A program made the translations under genes and the position numbers. The notes under the pieces are model-generated. The model searched no databases and had not been told where the DNA came from. It saw only the letters and a list, made by a program, of their open reading frames with translations. DNA of 33,855 nucleotides from Sphaerisporangium album (GTDB taxonomy: Bacteria > Actinomycetota > Actinomycetes > Streptosporangiales > Streptosporangiaceae): NCBI RefSeq assembly GCF_003323745.1, contig NZ_QOIL01000039.1, positions 1 through 33,855 on the forward strand, read 5' to 3'. The first letter of the stretch is position 1. Every line of letters starts with the position of its first letter. This document shows positions 16,310-23,090 of the stretch, one piece after another.

Positions 16310-17137
16310 CTATCCGTCCTGCAGGAGAATCAGGAACCGCTCGGCTTGGTGTTGCAGAGTGCCGACCGGATTGCGAGAGTGAGCCGAACCGCCGGGCAGC
16401 AACCGCAAGAACCAAAAGCACGCCATCAGGCGGCGAAGTTGCCGCAGGCGAGGGCTCTCATCAGCGGCCAGATCGAAGCGTGCCAGCAGCGTCTCCGGGT
16501 CGAGAGCTTGGGTCGCCCACAGGGAGATGTGCTCGGCGATCTCCGCGAGCTCGTGGCAGCGGTCGCTGCGGCCGGCGTATTCGAAGTCGACAAGGTGCAC
16601 ACGGCCGTCTGTGCCCCACAGAAAGTTGCCGAGGTTGCCGTCGCCGGACCCGAACACGGCCGGCGATGGGCTTGTGAGGAGCGATTCGATCTCCGGAGCG
16701 AATAGCCAGTCGGCTCCGGCGTCGAAGGCTTTGACCACCAGCGGGTCACCGCCGAGGTCCGGCTGGCGGCTGTACTGCGCGCGCACTTGCTGGAGCATCT
16801 CAGCGGGGGCGCCCGGCCGCGGTGGCAGCTCGCGCACGACATGCGGCGGGATCGTTTCCTGCACCGTGGTGATGGCGATGACCATGGCCTCCAGCTGGTC
16901 GGTCGTCACGGCGGTGAGGCCCAGCGGTACGCCGGTCAGGCGGGACATCATGATCGTGGGGGGAACGACGTCCAGTTCGGCGCGCACGGGTGCGGGTGCC
17001 AGGCCTGGCGCATGCACCGCCAGCAGCTCCAAAGCGCGCCATTCGCGCTGTGGCTGCTGGTGTTCCCATGATCGGTAGCGTTTGGTCACCGTATCGGGAC
17101 CGATGTCGAGTGCGTGGGTGGTCGATGGACCGGTCAC
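16310..17137 (-). CDS. Aminoglycoside-phosphotransferase-fold protein, catalytic His replaced (copy 1)
   Basis: The GTG at 17137 has AGGAG six bases upstream. The 275-residue protein has the APH/choline-kinase fold: an N-lobe lysine in VTKRYRSW (K19), the hinge MMSRLTGVP, a catalytic loop SGDGNLGN at 164-171 and the metal-binding DFE at 184-186. The usual loop begins HGD; here the His is Ser164, while D166 and N171 remain. The neighbouring gene 17335-18150 is a clear paralogue with the normal HGD. APH-fold enzymes phosphorylate small hydroxyl substrates such as aminoglycosides, sugars, choline or homoserine. Here the gene follows a seven-gene operon after a 197-base gap with its own start signals. 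It could be a second kinase step, a self-resistance kinase, or a catalytically altered partner; the sequence does not decide. Confidence 0.85.
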   Translation of the reverse strand: MTGPSTTHALDIGPDTVTKRYRSWEHQQPQREWRALELLAVHAPGLAPAPVRAELDVVPPTIMMSRLTGVPLGLTAVTTDQLEAMVIAITTVQETIPPHVVRELPPRPGAPAEMLQQVRAQYSRQPDLGGDPLVVKAFDAGADWLFAPEIESLLTSPSPAVFGSGDGNLGNFLWGTDGRVHLVDFEYAGRSDRCHELAEIAEHISLWATQALDPETLLARFDLAADESPRLRQLRRLMACFWFLRLLPGGSAHSRNPVGTLQHQAERFLILLQDG

Positions 17138-17334
17138 GGGCTACTCCTGTTCGCGTATACCTTCGCTGGTCGTGACCGCGAAGCGCCGATGTTACACCGG
17201 TGCTTTGGTGGTCAGCAGGTGAAGCAGGTGACGGCCAGAGGGGACGATTGGCTCGGGGCGGGCGTGCACAGCCAGCCGCTGGCGGCATCTGAAGCGGTGA
17301 AGCGCCAGCATGCGAGGTTGGCAGGCCCGGTCTG

Positions 17335-18150
17335 TCACGCCAGCAACGCCAGCAGGCGTGCCGCTTGACGTTCTAAGGTGCCGGGCGGGTTACTGGCATG
17401 GTGGGGCCGGTCAGGCAGGAGCGTCAGCAGCCACCAGGTGGCCAGCATGCGACGGAAGTGTCGCAGGCGGGCAATCTCCTCGGTGGTCAGGTCGAAATGC
17501 TCCAGCAACGTGGTGACGTCCAGTGCGCCGACCATCCAGGAGGAGAGGTGCTCGATCAGGTCGGCCAGTTCGTAGCAGGGGTCGCTACGGCCGGAGTCTT
17601 CGAAGTCGACGAGGTGAACGCGGTCGTCGGCGTCCCGTAGGAAGTTCGCCAGGTTGCCGTCCCCGTGGCCGAGCACGGGTCGTTCCAGGGGGGCGGCGAG
17701 CGTGTCCAGTCGCGGGTCGGCCGCCCACGACGCCGCAGCGGTGATGGCCTGGCCTACCTGCCGATCCAGGTCCTGCGGCAGCGGACGCGCGCAGTCGGCG
17801 CGGATCCGGGCAAGGGTTTCGGCCGGGTGCCACAGGCGCAGGGGTAAGGCAGCCACGTCGACTGCAGGGACCACCCGGTGTGCGGTTGAGATCGCCTCGG
17901 CCAAGGACGCCAGTTGCCGGGAGGTGAGGGGTGCGGGCAGCGGTACGGCGTTCAACCGGGACATCACCAGGCTGGGCGGGGTGAGGTTCAGGTCGGCGCG
18001 CACGGGCATGGGCGCCAAGCCAGGGGCATGGGTGTGCAGCAGCCGCAGTGTCCGCCATTCGCGCTGGGGCTCGTCCTTGTTCCAGGAGCGGAAGCGTTTG
18101 GTTACCATCATCGGCCCGAACTCCAGGATGTGCGTGCACCGATGCGTCAT
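17335..18150 (-). CDS. Aminoglycoside-phosphotransferase-fold small-molecule kinase (copy 2)
   Basis: The 271-residue protein starts at an ATG (18150) that overlaps the stop of the nucleoside phosphorylase gene (ATGA), with AGGAG nine bases upstream. It shows the intact APH signature: K18 in VTKRFRSW, HGDGNLAN at 162-169 (catalytic D164, N169) and DFE at 182-184, followed by the SGRSD loop shared with copy 1. It is cytosolic and would transfer the gamma-phosphate of ATP to a hydroxyl of a small, often amino-containing molecule. Coupling to the phosphorylase suggests work on a sugar, aminosugar or nucleoside: phosphorylating a pathway intermediate or protecting the producer from the product. 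The two copies share length, motif order and neighbouring residues throughout, so a tandem duplication is likely. Confidence 0.9.
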   Translation of the reverse strand: MTHRCTHILEFGPMMVTKRFRSWNKDEPQREWRTLRLLHTHAPGLAPMPVRADLNLTPPSLVMSRLNAVPLPAPLTSRQLASLAEAISTAHRVVPAVDVAALPLRLWHPAETLARIRADCARPLPQDLDRQVGQAITAAASWAADPRLDTLAAPLERPVLGHGDGNLANFLRDADDRVHLVDFEDSGRSDPCYELADLIEHLSSWMVGALDVTTLLEHFDLTTEEIARLRHFRRMLATWWLLTLLPDRPHHASNPPGTLERQAARLLALLA

Positions 18151-19013
18151 CGTCGTGTTCTCCTGAGCCGGTCCCGGCCGGTGCGCCTGGGGCTATTGGG
18201 TGCCGGTTGGTCGAGGGTGGTCACGGCCGCGGCGAGCAGCTGCTGCAGGGCGTGCTGGGTGGCGGGAGAGGCCTGGCGCGGTTGCCGTGCCGTGTCGGCT
18301 ACGGTGTCGGAGATGGCGAACGCGGCCGCCGCCGCCACCTTCCGGTACTCGGCGACGGCGAAGATCGCCGCGGCTTCCATGTCCACGGTCGCCACGCCGT
18401 GGCGCTGGTAGTAGCGCACCTCTGCGACCGTCTCCCGGTAGGGGGCATCGATGGTCCAGGTGACGCCGGAGCGAGCCGTGACGTGGTGGGTGTGTAGGGC
18501 CGCGGCGAGCCGATCGGTCAGAGACCGGCAGGGATGAGCGTAGGTTCCGGGCGGAAGGTAGTGGTGGGACAGGCCCTCATCGCGGATCGCCTGCCGGCAG
18601 ACCACCACCTCACCGACCGCGATGTCAGGGGCCACGGCGCCGGCCGTCCCAACGGTGATCAGGCACCGCACACCGAGCGCGATCAGCTGCTCGGCGACCA
18701 TCGCGGCGGCCGGGGCGCCGAGCCCGAACCCGCCGCAGACACCGACGCGCCGCTTGGTGCGCTCCAGTAGGTGCAGTTCGCCCGATACCCAGCCCTGCAG
18801 CGTCTGGGTAGTTTCGGTGGAGCGCAGGTGGCGCAGCAGCGCGCCCTGGTAGACAAGGACGACGCCGTGCAGGTGGTGCAGGCTGGTGGCGCCGTGGCGG
18901 GCGCGGACGTATGCCGCGTGCTCGTCCGGGTCGATCACAGCGGGTTGGGCGTACTTGTCGGGAAAGTGTGGATAGCGCGCCGCAGCACGCGGGCCGGCGG
19001 CAGGGTATGGCAT
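18147..19013 (-). CDS. Nucleoside phosphorylase (PNP/UDP phosphorylase family)
   Basis: The ATG at 19013 has GGGAG seven bases upstream and lies 24 bases after the aminotransferase stop. The 288-residue protein has the PNP_UDP_1 hallmarks. These are a phosphate/ribose-binding glycine-rich segment (VGTAGA, 121-126), a VRDEG-like base-pocket strand (IRDEGLSHHY, 143-152), the ribose-binding VDMEAAA at 210-216 and the catalytic Asp in ISDT (about 236). Family enzymes split nucleosides with phosphate to base and pentose-1-phosphate, reversibly. An extension of about 80 residues before the core is longer than in E. coli DeoD. In this operon it may supply a sugar-1-phosphate from a nucleoside, or join a base to an amino-modified sugar phosphate. 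Which base it uses cannot be read from sequence. Confidence 0.9.
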   Translation of the reverse strand: MPYPAAGPRAAARYPHFPDKYAQPAVIDPDEHAAYVRARHGATSLHHLHGVVLVYQGALLRHLRSTETTQTLQGWVSGELHLLERTKRRVGVCGGFGLGAPAAAMVAEQLIALGVRCLITVGTAGAVAPDIAVGEVVVCRQAIRDEGLSHHYLPPGTYAHPCRSLTDRLAAALHTHHVTARSGVTWTIDAPYRETVAEVRYYQRHGVATVDMEAAAIFAVAEYRKVAAAAAFAISDTVADTARQPRQASPATQHALQQLLAAAVTTLDQPAPNSPRRTGRDRLRRTRR

Positions 19014-19037
19014 GGGCGCTCCCGAGATCAATGGGGG

Positions 19038-20189
19038 TCAGCTGAGGCGTGTGATCGCGTCGATGACGGCCTCGGCGATGGCGGTGTTGTCGGCCGGCGT
19101 CAGCAAGGGATGCAGGAAGGGGCAGAGCAATCGGTCGGCGACGTCGTCGGCCACCGGGCAGCGCTGTCCGGCGACGTGGGCGGCGATCAGCGGGTGGGTG
19201 CGGTAGGTGGGCGGGTCGGCCACGATGCAGCCCACTCCGAACTCGCCTTCCAGCGTCTGGATCACGCGGTCGCGGCCGTGACCTCGCAAGTGTGGCGGCA
19301 CAAGGGCGTTGTAGCGGTAGTAGATGGGCTCAAGACCGTCGGGTTCGACCGGCACGATCAGGCCGTCTAGCGTGCGCAAGATGGTCGTGCGGGCGCGGGC
19401 CAGGGCAACGCGGGCGGCGTTCATCTCATCCAGTCGGCGCAGCTGGACCAGGCCGACGGCGGCTTCGACTTTGCCCATCTTGCGGTTGGCGCCCAGCTCC
19501 TGGTTCTTGCCGAAGGATCGCAAGCGCCTGATCCGCGACGCCAGCAGCGCGTCGTCGGTGACGACCATGCCGCCGTTGCCCAGGGTCGTCATCGGCTTCT
19601 TGCTCTGGAAGCTGAAAATGGACGCCCACGCCGCGGTGCCGACGCGTGCCCCGTGGTGAATGGCGCCGCAGGCCCGGGCCGCGTCCCCGATGACCTGCGG
19701 AGGCCCGTGCCGGGGGTGAGGGTGACGTCGTGCGACCTCCAGTAGGGCGCCGATGTCGGCGGGCATGCCGTTCATGTGCGTGGCCACGATGGCCCGGGTG
19801 CGGGGACTGATGCGGTGTTCGACGTCGGCGGGGTCGATGTTGAGAGTGACAGGGTCGGGCTCGCAAAGGATCAGCCGGCCGCCGTGGCGCAGCACGCTCA
19901 CGTGCGTGCCGACGAAATTGATCGCGCATGAGATGACCTCGTCGCCGGGCTCCAGATCGAGCGATTCCAGCACCATGTCCAAGGCGGCGCCGCCGCTGCT
20001 GGTGGCCACGGCGTGGCTGGTCCCGATGTAGGCGGTGAAGGCGGCCTCGAACTGCCGCTCGCAGGCCCTGGCGCGAAACCCGGTCCGCCAGTCGGCCGAC
20101 TCGGCGATCACCTGGGCGGCGACGGCCTGTTCTTCGCCGGTGTACCAGCCGCCGAGCGCCGGTTCGCGGGGCCAGGTCAGATTACTCAT
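19038..20189 (-). CDS. DegT/DnrJ/EryC1/StrS-family PLP aminotransferase
   Basis: The ATG at 20189 overlaps the stop of the dehydrogenase gene (ATGA). The 383-residue protein is a type-I-fold aminotransferase of the sugar/cyclitol class. It has SSGGAALDMVL at about 64-74 (phosphate-binding start of a helix), D169 in VIGDAARACGA (PLP nitrogen partner) and the Schiff-base lysine K198 in FSFQSKKPMTTLGNGG. DegT enzymes move an amino group, usually from glutamate or glutamine, onto a keto-sugar or keto-cyclitol. The upstream Gfo/Idh/MocA gene would create the ketone, as in the NtdC/NtdA pair of kanosamine synthesis and in aminocyclitol pathways. Length and motifs are normal for the family. The substrate is unknown, and free sugar, sugar phosphate and nucleoside-level substrates are all possible. 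Confidence 0.93.
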   Translation of the reverse strand: MSNLTWPREPALGGWYTGEEQAVAAQVIAESADWRTGFRARACERQFEAAFTAYIGTSHAVATSSGGAALDMVLESLDLEPGDEVISCAINFVGTHVSVLRHGGRLILCEPDPVTLNIDPADVEHRISPRTRAIVATHMNGMPADIGALLEVARRHPHPRHGPPQVIGDAARACGAIHHGARVGTAAWASIFSFQSKKPMTTLGNGGMVVTDDALLASRIRRLRSFGKNQELGANRKMGKVEAAVGLVQLRRLDEMNAARVALARARTTILRTLDGLIVPVEPDGLEPIYYRYNALVPPHLRGHGRDRVIQTLEGEFGVGCIVADPPTYRTHPLIAAHVAGQRCPVADDVADRLLCPFLHPLLTPADNTAIAEAVIDAITRLS

Positions 20190-21472
20190 GCGATGGTCTG
20201 CGTGCCGGGGGCGGGCCAGCGGGTGCGGTGGTCGCGGAAGTCGCAGCCCGAAAGCGCGTCGGCGGCGGTGACGGTGTCCTGGTAGGTGTGAAGAGCGCCC
20301 GACAGCACGTCGGGGACGCGGACGGTGTGGCCCCCCGATGCGGCTGATTCGTAGAACGCCAGCGAGGTGGCCAGGGTCTGCAAGGCGGCCTCGGCGGTAA
20401 TCTCGACGCCGACCTGGTCGCGGATGGCACGGAGGAACTCGGCGCACTCGATCGGGAAATCCTCGCGCAGTCCGTAGGGGAACAGGCGCTGGGTCTGCTG
20501 GGGGGACAGGCTGTTGAGGAAGGCCTGGTGGAAGTCCTCGATCCGGCCGTTGCGGCCGTTGCGGGTGTGGATCTGCGCGCTGGGCAGCGGCGCGTGAAAC
20601 AACTGCCCGCCATCGTCGACGATCGCACCGTCGGTGCCTTGGATGGAAAACAGAAACCGCTCGTTGCCGGGCAGGGCAGAGGTGACCGAGAACATGCCGG
20701 TCATGCCGTTGGCGAAGGTCAGCAGGGCGGCCAGGACGTCTTCGCGTTCGTCGACCACCCAGGTGCCGTCGCGGGCCAGGCGCCGCTCCTGGACGCGTTT
20801 GGCGGTGGCGGTGACGGCGTCGATGGGCCCGAACAGGTAGATGAGGGTGTCCAGCAGGTGGGCGGCGTTGTCGATGGCCCACCCGCCGCCGCCGTGGGCG
20901 CGGCCGGCTCGCCACTGCCAGCGGCGGTCGTCGGCGGGCGGTTCATACCGGCTGCGCTGGGCGTGCAGGAGTTCCGGGGTGCCGATGATGCCGCGCCGCA
21001 GCAGCCAGGCGGCGGTGCGGATGGTCAGGGTGCGGCGGTGGTTTTCCGCCAGCGACAGCACGACCCCTGCCTGGCGGGCCGCGGTCATCATGGCGCGGCC
21101 TGCGGCGATCGTGACCGCGAGCGGTTTTTCCACCAGCACATGGATGCCGCGCTGGGCGGCGGTGCAGGCCACCGGCTGGTGATCGGCAACGGGCAGGCAC
21201 ACGTCAACGCCGTCGATCACGGCGGGATCCAGCAGCTGATCGACACGGGACAGCACCCGGGGACGGCGAGGCTGCCAGGAGGCGACCTGATCGGCGCATG
21301 CGCGGGCCGCCGAAAGGTTTGCATCCCCCACCGCGGTGATCTCCACCGTGCCCGGGGTGGCCTGGGCGACGGACTGCCAGGCGCGCAGGTGTTGCTTTCC
21401 GATCAGTCCACAGCCGAGCACACCGATGCGGGTAGGCGGCCGAGCGGGAGTGCCGGGTCGCGGGATGATCAT
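20186..21472 (-). CDS. Gfo/Idh/MocA-family NAD(P)-dependent dehydrogenase
   Basis: The ATG at 21472 overlaps the previous stop (ATGA) with GGAG seven bases upstream, a site nearly identical to that of the phosphorylase gene. The 428-residue protein begins with a Rossmann fold, RIGVLGCGLIGKQH with GxGxxG at 20-25. It carries the family lysine motif EKP at 115-117 (HVLVEKPLAV) and the second-domain signature GGWAIDNAAHLLD with D201 and H205. Such enzymes oxidise a hydroxyl of a sugar, sugar phosphate or inositol to a ketone. Immediate coupling to the DegT aminotransferase suggests oxidation followed by transamination. At 428 residues it is longer than typical 330-390-residue members, mostly through the C-terminal region. 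Substrate unknown. Confidence 0.92.
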   Translation of the reverse strand: MIIPRPGTPARPPTRIGVLGCGLIGKQHLRAWQSVAQATPGTVEITAVGDANLSAARACADQVASWQPRRPRVLSRVDQLLDPAVIDGVDVCLPVADHQPVACTAAQRGIHVLVEKPLAVTIAAGRAMMTAARQAGVVLSLAENHRRTLTIRTAAWLLRRGIIGTPELLHAQRSRYEPPADDRRWQWRAGRAHGGGGWAIDNAAHLLDTLIYLFGPIDAVTATAKRVQERRLARDGTWVVDEREDVLAALLTFANGMTGMFSVTSALPGNERFLFSIQGTDGAIVDDGGQLFHAPLPSAQIHTRNGRNGRIEDFHQAFLNSLSPQQTQRLFPYGLREDFPIECAEFLRAIRDQVGVEITAEAALQTLATSLAFYESAASGGHTVRVPDVLSGALHTYQDTVTAADALSGCDFRDHRTRWPAPGTQTIA

Positions 21473-22341
21473 GGGCGCTCCGCAGGGGGTGGGATCCTCG
21501 GGTCGACGCCGGCGCGCCGCAGCAGGCCGGCGGCGGCAGTGAACGCCTGGCCGGCGGCTTGGCGCGGGCTCAGGGCGTGCAGGTCGGGGCTTTTCAGCTC
21601 CACCGACATCGGGCCTGCATACCGGCGGCGCTGAAGCGCACGCACCAGGCCGTCCAGGTCGATGACGCCGTGCCCGGGCAGCAGCCGCATGTCGTCGTCC
21701 AGCGCGGCGCGGGGCACGGGCGGTGCGTCGTTGAGGTGGATGACCACCGGCATACCGTCCGGGACGGCGGCCAGGCCCTCGACGGTGCCGCCGGAGGCGT
21801 GCCAGTGGAAGGTGTCGATCAGGACGCCGGCGTTGGGACGGGCGACGTCGGCCACGAGTGCCAGCGCCTCGCCGAGGGTGCGGGCCTCACCCGTCGCGGG
21901 TGGAGCCGCAGGGCGCAGGCCGATGAATTCCAGCACGACGTTTAGGCCGTAGTCAGCCGCCTGGTCGCATACCTGGCGGATCCGCGTGATGAGCACGTTG
22001 CGCGGCGGCACGACGGCGGCGGTGATGCCGGTACGCGGCAGGATCAGGGCGCCGCTGCGGCCGCCCAACTGCGCCGACAGCCGCATCTCGGCCGCCACCG
22101 TGGGCAAGGCGGCGGTGAACCTCGCCTCGTCCCAATGGGAGCGGATCGACCAGCCGCCGTGGATCGGGACGAGGCCGGCGGGCCCGAGCAGGTCCCGGAC
22201 CGTCGTGTCGGTTTCCCAGGCCTCGGCCAGACGGCGCGCCGACAGTTCCACGCAGCCGAACCCGGCGGCGTGGGCGGCGCGCAGGAACTCGGAGACGGGC
22301 GTGTCCGGCGGCAGGGTGACGCGGTTCAGGCACAACTGCAC
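21469..22341 (-). CDS. Sugar phosphate isomerase/epimerase-type TIM-barrel protein
   Basis: I start at the GTG at 22341 because GGGAG lies six bases upstream; this overlaps the kinase gene by 16 bases. A GTG at 22368 is in frame. The 290-residue protein belongs to the AP-endonuclease-2/xylose-isomerase-like TIM-barrel superfamily. Strand-end metal-ligand candidates are Glu in NVVLEFIGL, Asp and His in VLIDTFHWHASGG, His in VVIHLNDA and Glu in MSVELKSPDL. Members isomerise or epimerise sugars and inositol derivatives (IolE, IolH, tagatose epimerase) using a divalent metal. It probably reshapes the sugar or cyclitol before the dehydrogenase and aminotransferase act on it. The last codons overlap the dehydrogenase start (ATGA), indicating coupled translation. 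The exact reaction is unknown. Confidence 0.88.
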   Translation of the reverse strand: MQLCLNRVTLPPDTPVSEFLRAAHAAGFGCVELSARRLAEAWETDTTVRDLLGPAGLVPIHGGWSIRSHWDEARFTAALPTVAAEMRLSAQLGGRSGALILPRTGITAAVVPPRNVLITRIRQVCDQAADYGLNVVLEFIGLRPAAPPATGEARTLGEALALVADVARPNAGVLIDTFHWHASGGTVEGLAAVPDGMPVVIHLNDAPPVPRAALDDDMRLLPGHGVIDLDGLVRALQRRRYAGPMSVELKSPDLHALSPRQAAGQAFTAAAGLLRRAGVDPRIPPPAERP

Positions 22342-23090
22342 GCGGTGCTCCCGCGATGCGTGGCCCACAGAGGCTGAGCGGTGACGGCGGCGATGACATC
22401 GGCGGCCACGTCCTGTAGGCCCAGATGGCGCCCGTTGGCGATGATCGGCCAGCCCTGCTGGTCAGCGGCCTGTCGCAGCAGGTCAGCGATCGCACTGGTC
22501 AGGTGGGCGAACGCGGCCGGATTACGGGTGCTAGCACCGCAGGCGTCGTAGACCGGCTCACGCCGCCCGGCCGCTTCGTACCAGTGCATCCGGTCGGCTT
22601 GGGGGGCGTCGATCAGGACGGTCAGCGCCGGGATGGGCGACAGCGGCGGGCACGGCCACAGGGCCTGCTGCCAGGAGCGCAGCAACCCCACCTGGCCGGG
22701 GCTCGCCTGCGGAGCGCGGTAGGACGCCTCGATCGACAGGCGCACCCAGGTCTTGGCCCACCAACTGTCGGCGATAACGATCTCCCCGCGGCGCACGGCG
22801 GGCAGCACCTGTCCGTGCACGATCGCGGCATACTGCGCGGCCGCGGCCAGGCTCAGCAGATCAAATCCGGTGCCCTGGTCACCGGCGCGGGCGAACATCT
22901 GGCCGACGGCCCGGATCAGCGCCGCGTGTTCGGCGGGCCCGTCCGGATCGGCGCGGCGGGTGGCGCGCACCCGGTGGCCGCTGCGGCGTAGCTGATCCAT
23001 CACCTCGGCGGCCAGGGCGGTTTTGCCGGAGCCGTCGGCGCCTTCCAGCACGATGAACACCCCCCGAACCGGAGAAGAGGCGGCCGTCAT
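22326..23090 (-). CDS. Thymidylate-kinase-like P-loop kinase
   Basis: The ATG at 23090 overlaps the radical SAM stop (ATGA), with CGGAG eight bases upstream. The 254-residue protein opens with VFIVLEGADGSGKTALAAEV, the P-loop GADGSGKT at 17-24 and preceding Glu characteristic of thymidylate kinases. A later DSWWAKTW segment occupies the place of the family DR(Y/F) motif, in which the Arg positions the nucleotide. The missing Arg and added length suggest an altered substrate. It is unlikely to be the housekeeping Tmk, because it sits inside a biosynthetic operon. It may phosphorylate a nucleoside monophosphate-like or sugar phosphate intermediate. P-loop kinases of this type also appear in nucleoside-antibiotic loci. 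No substrate can be read from sequence. Confidence 0.85.
   Translation of the reverse strand: MTAASSPVRGVFIVLEGADGSGKTALAAEVMDQLRRSGHRVRATRRADPDGPAEHAALIRAVGQMFARAGDQGTGFDLLSLAAAAQYAAIVHGQVLPAVRRGEIVIADSWWAKTWVRLSIEASYRAPQASPGQVGLLRSWQQALWPCPPLSPIPALTVLIDAPQADRMHWYEAAGRREPVYDACGASTRNPAAFAHLTSAIADLLRQAADQQGWPIIANGRHLGLQDVAADVIAAVTAQPLWATHRGSTACSCA

Noticed and set aside
15762..16421. 219-aa minus frame over the ATP-binding protein gene
   Set aside because: No domain or ribosome binding site; the plus frame has a complete GHKL signature.
16310..18150. Calling the APH-like genes aminoglycoside resistance genes
   Set aside because: The fold is shared by kinases for many small molecules and the motifs do not indicate an aminoglycoside; context favours a pathway role.
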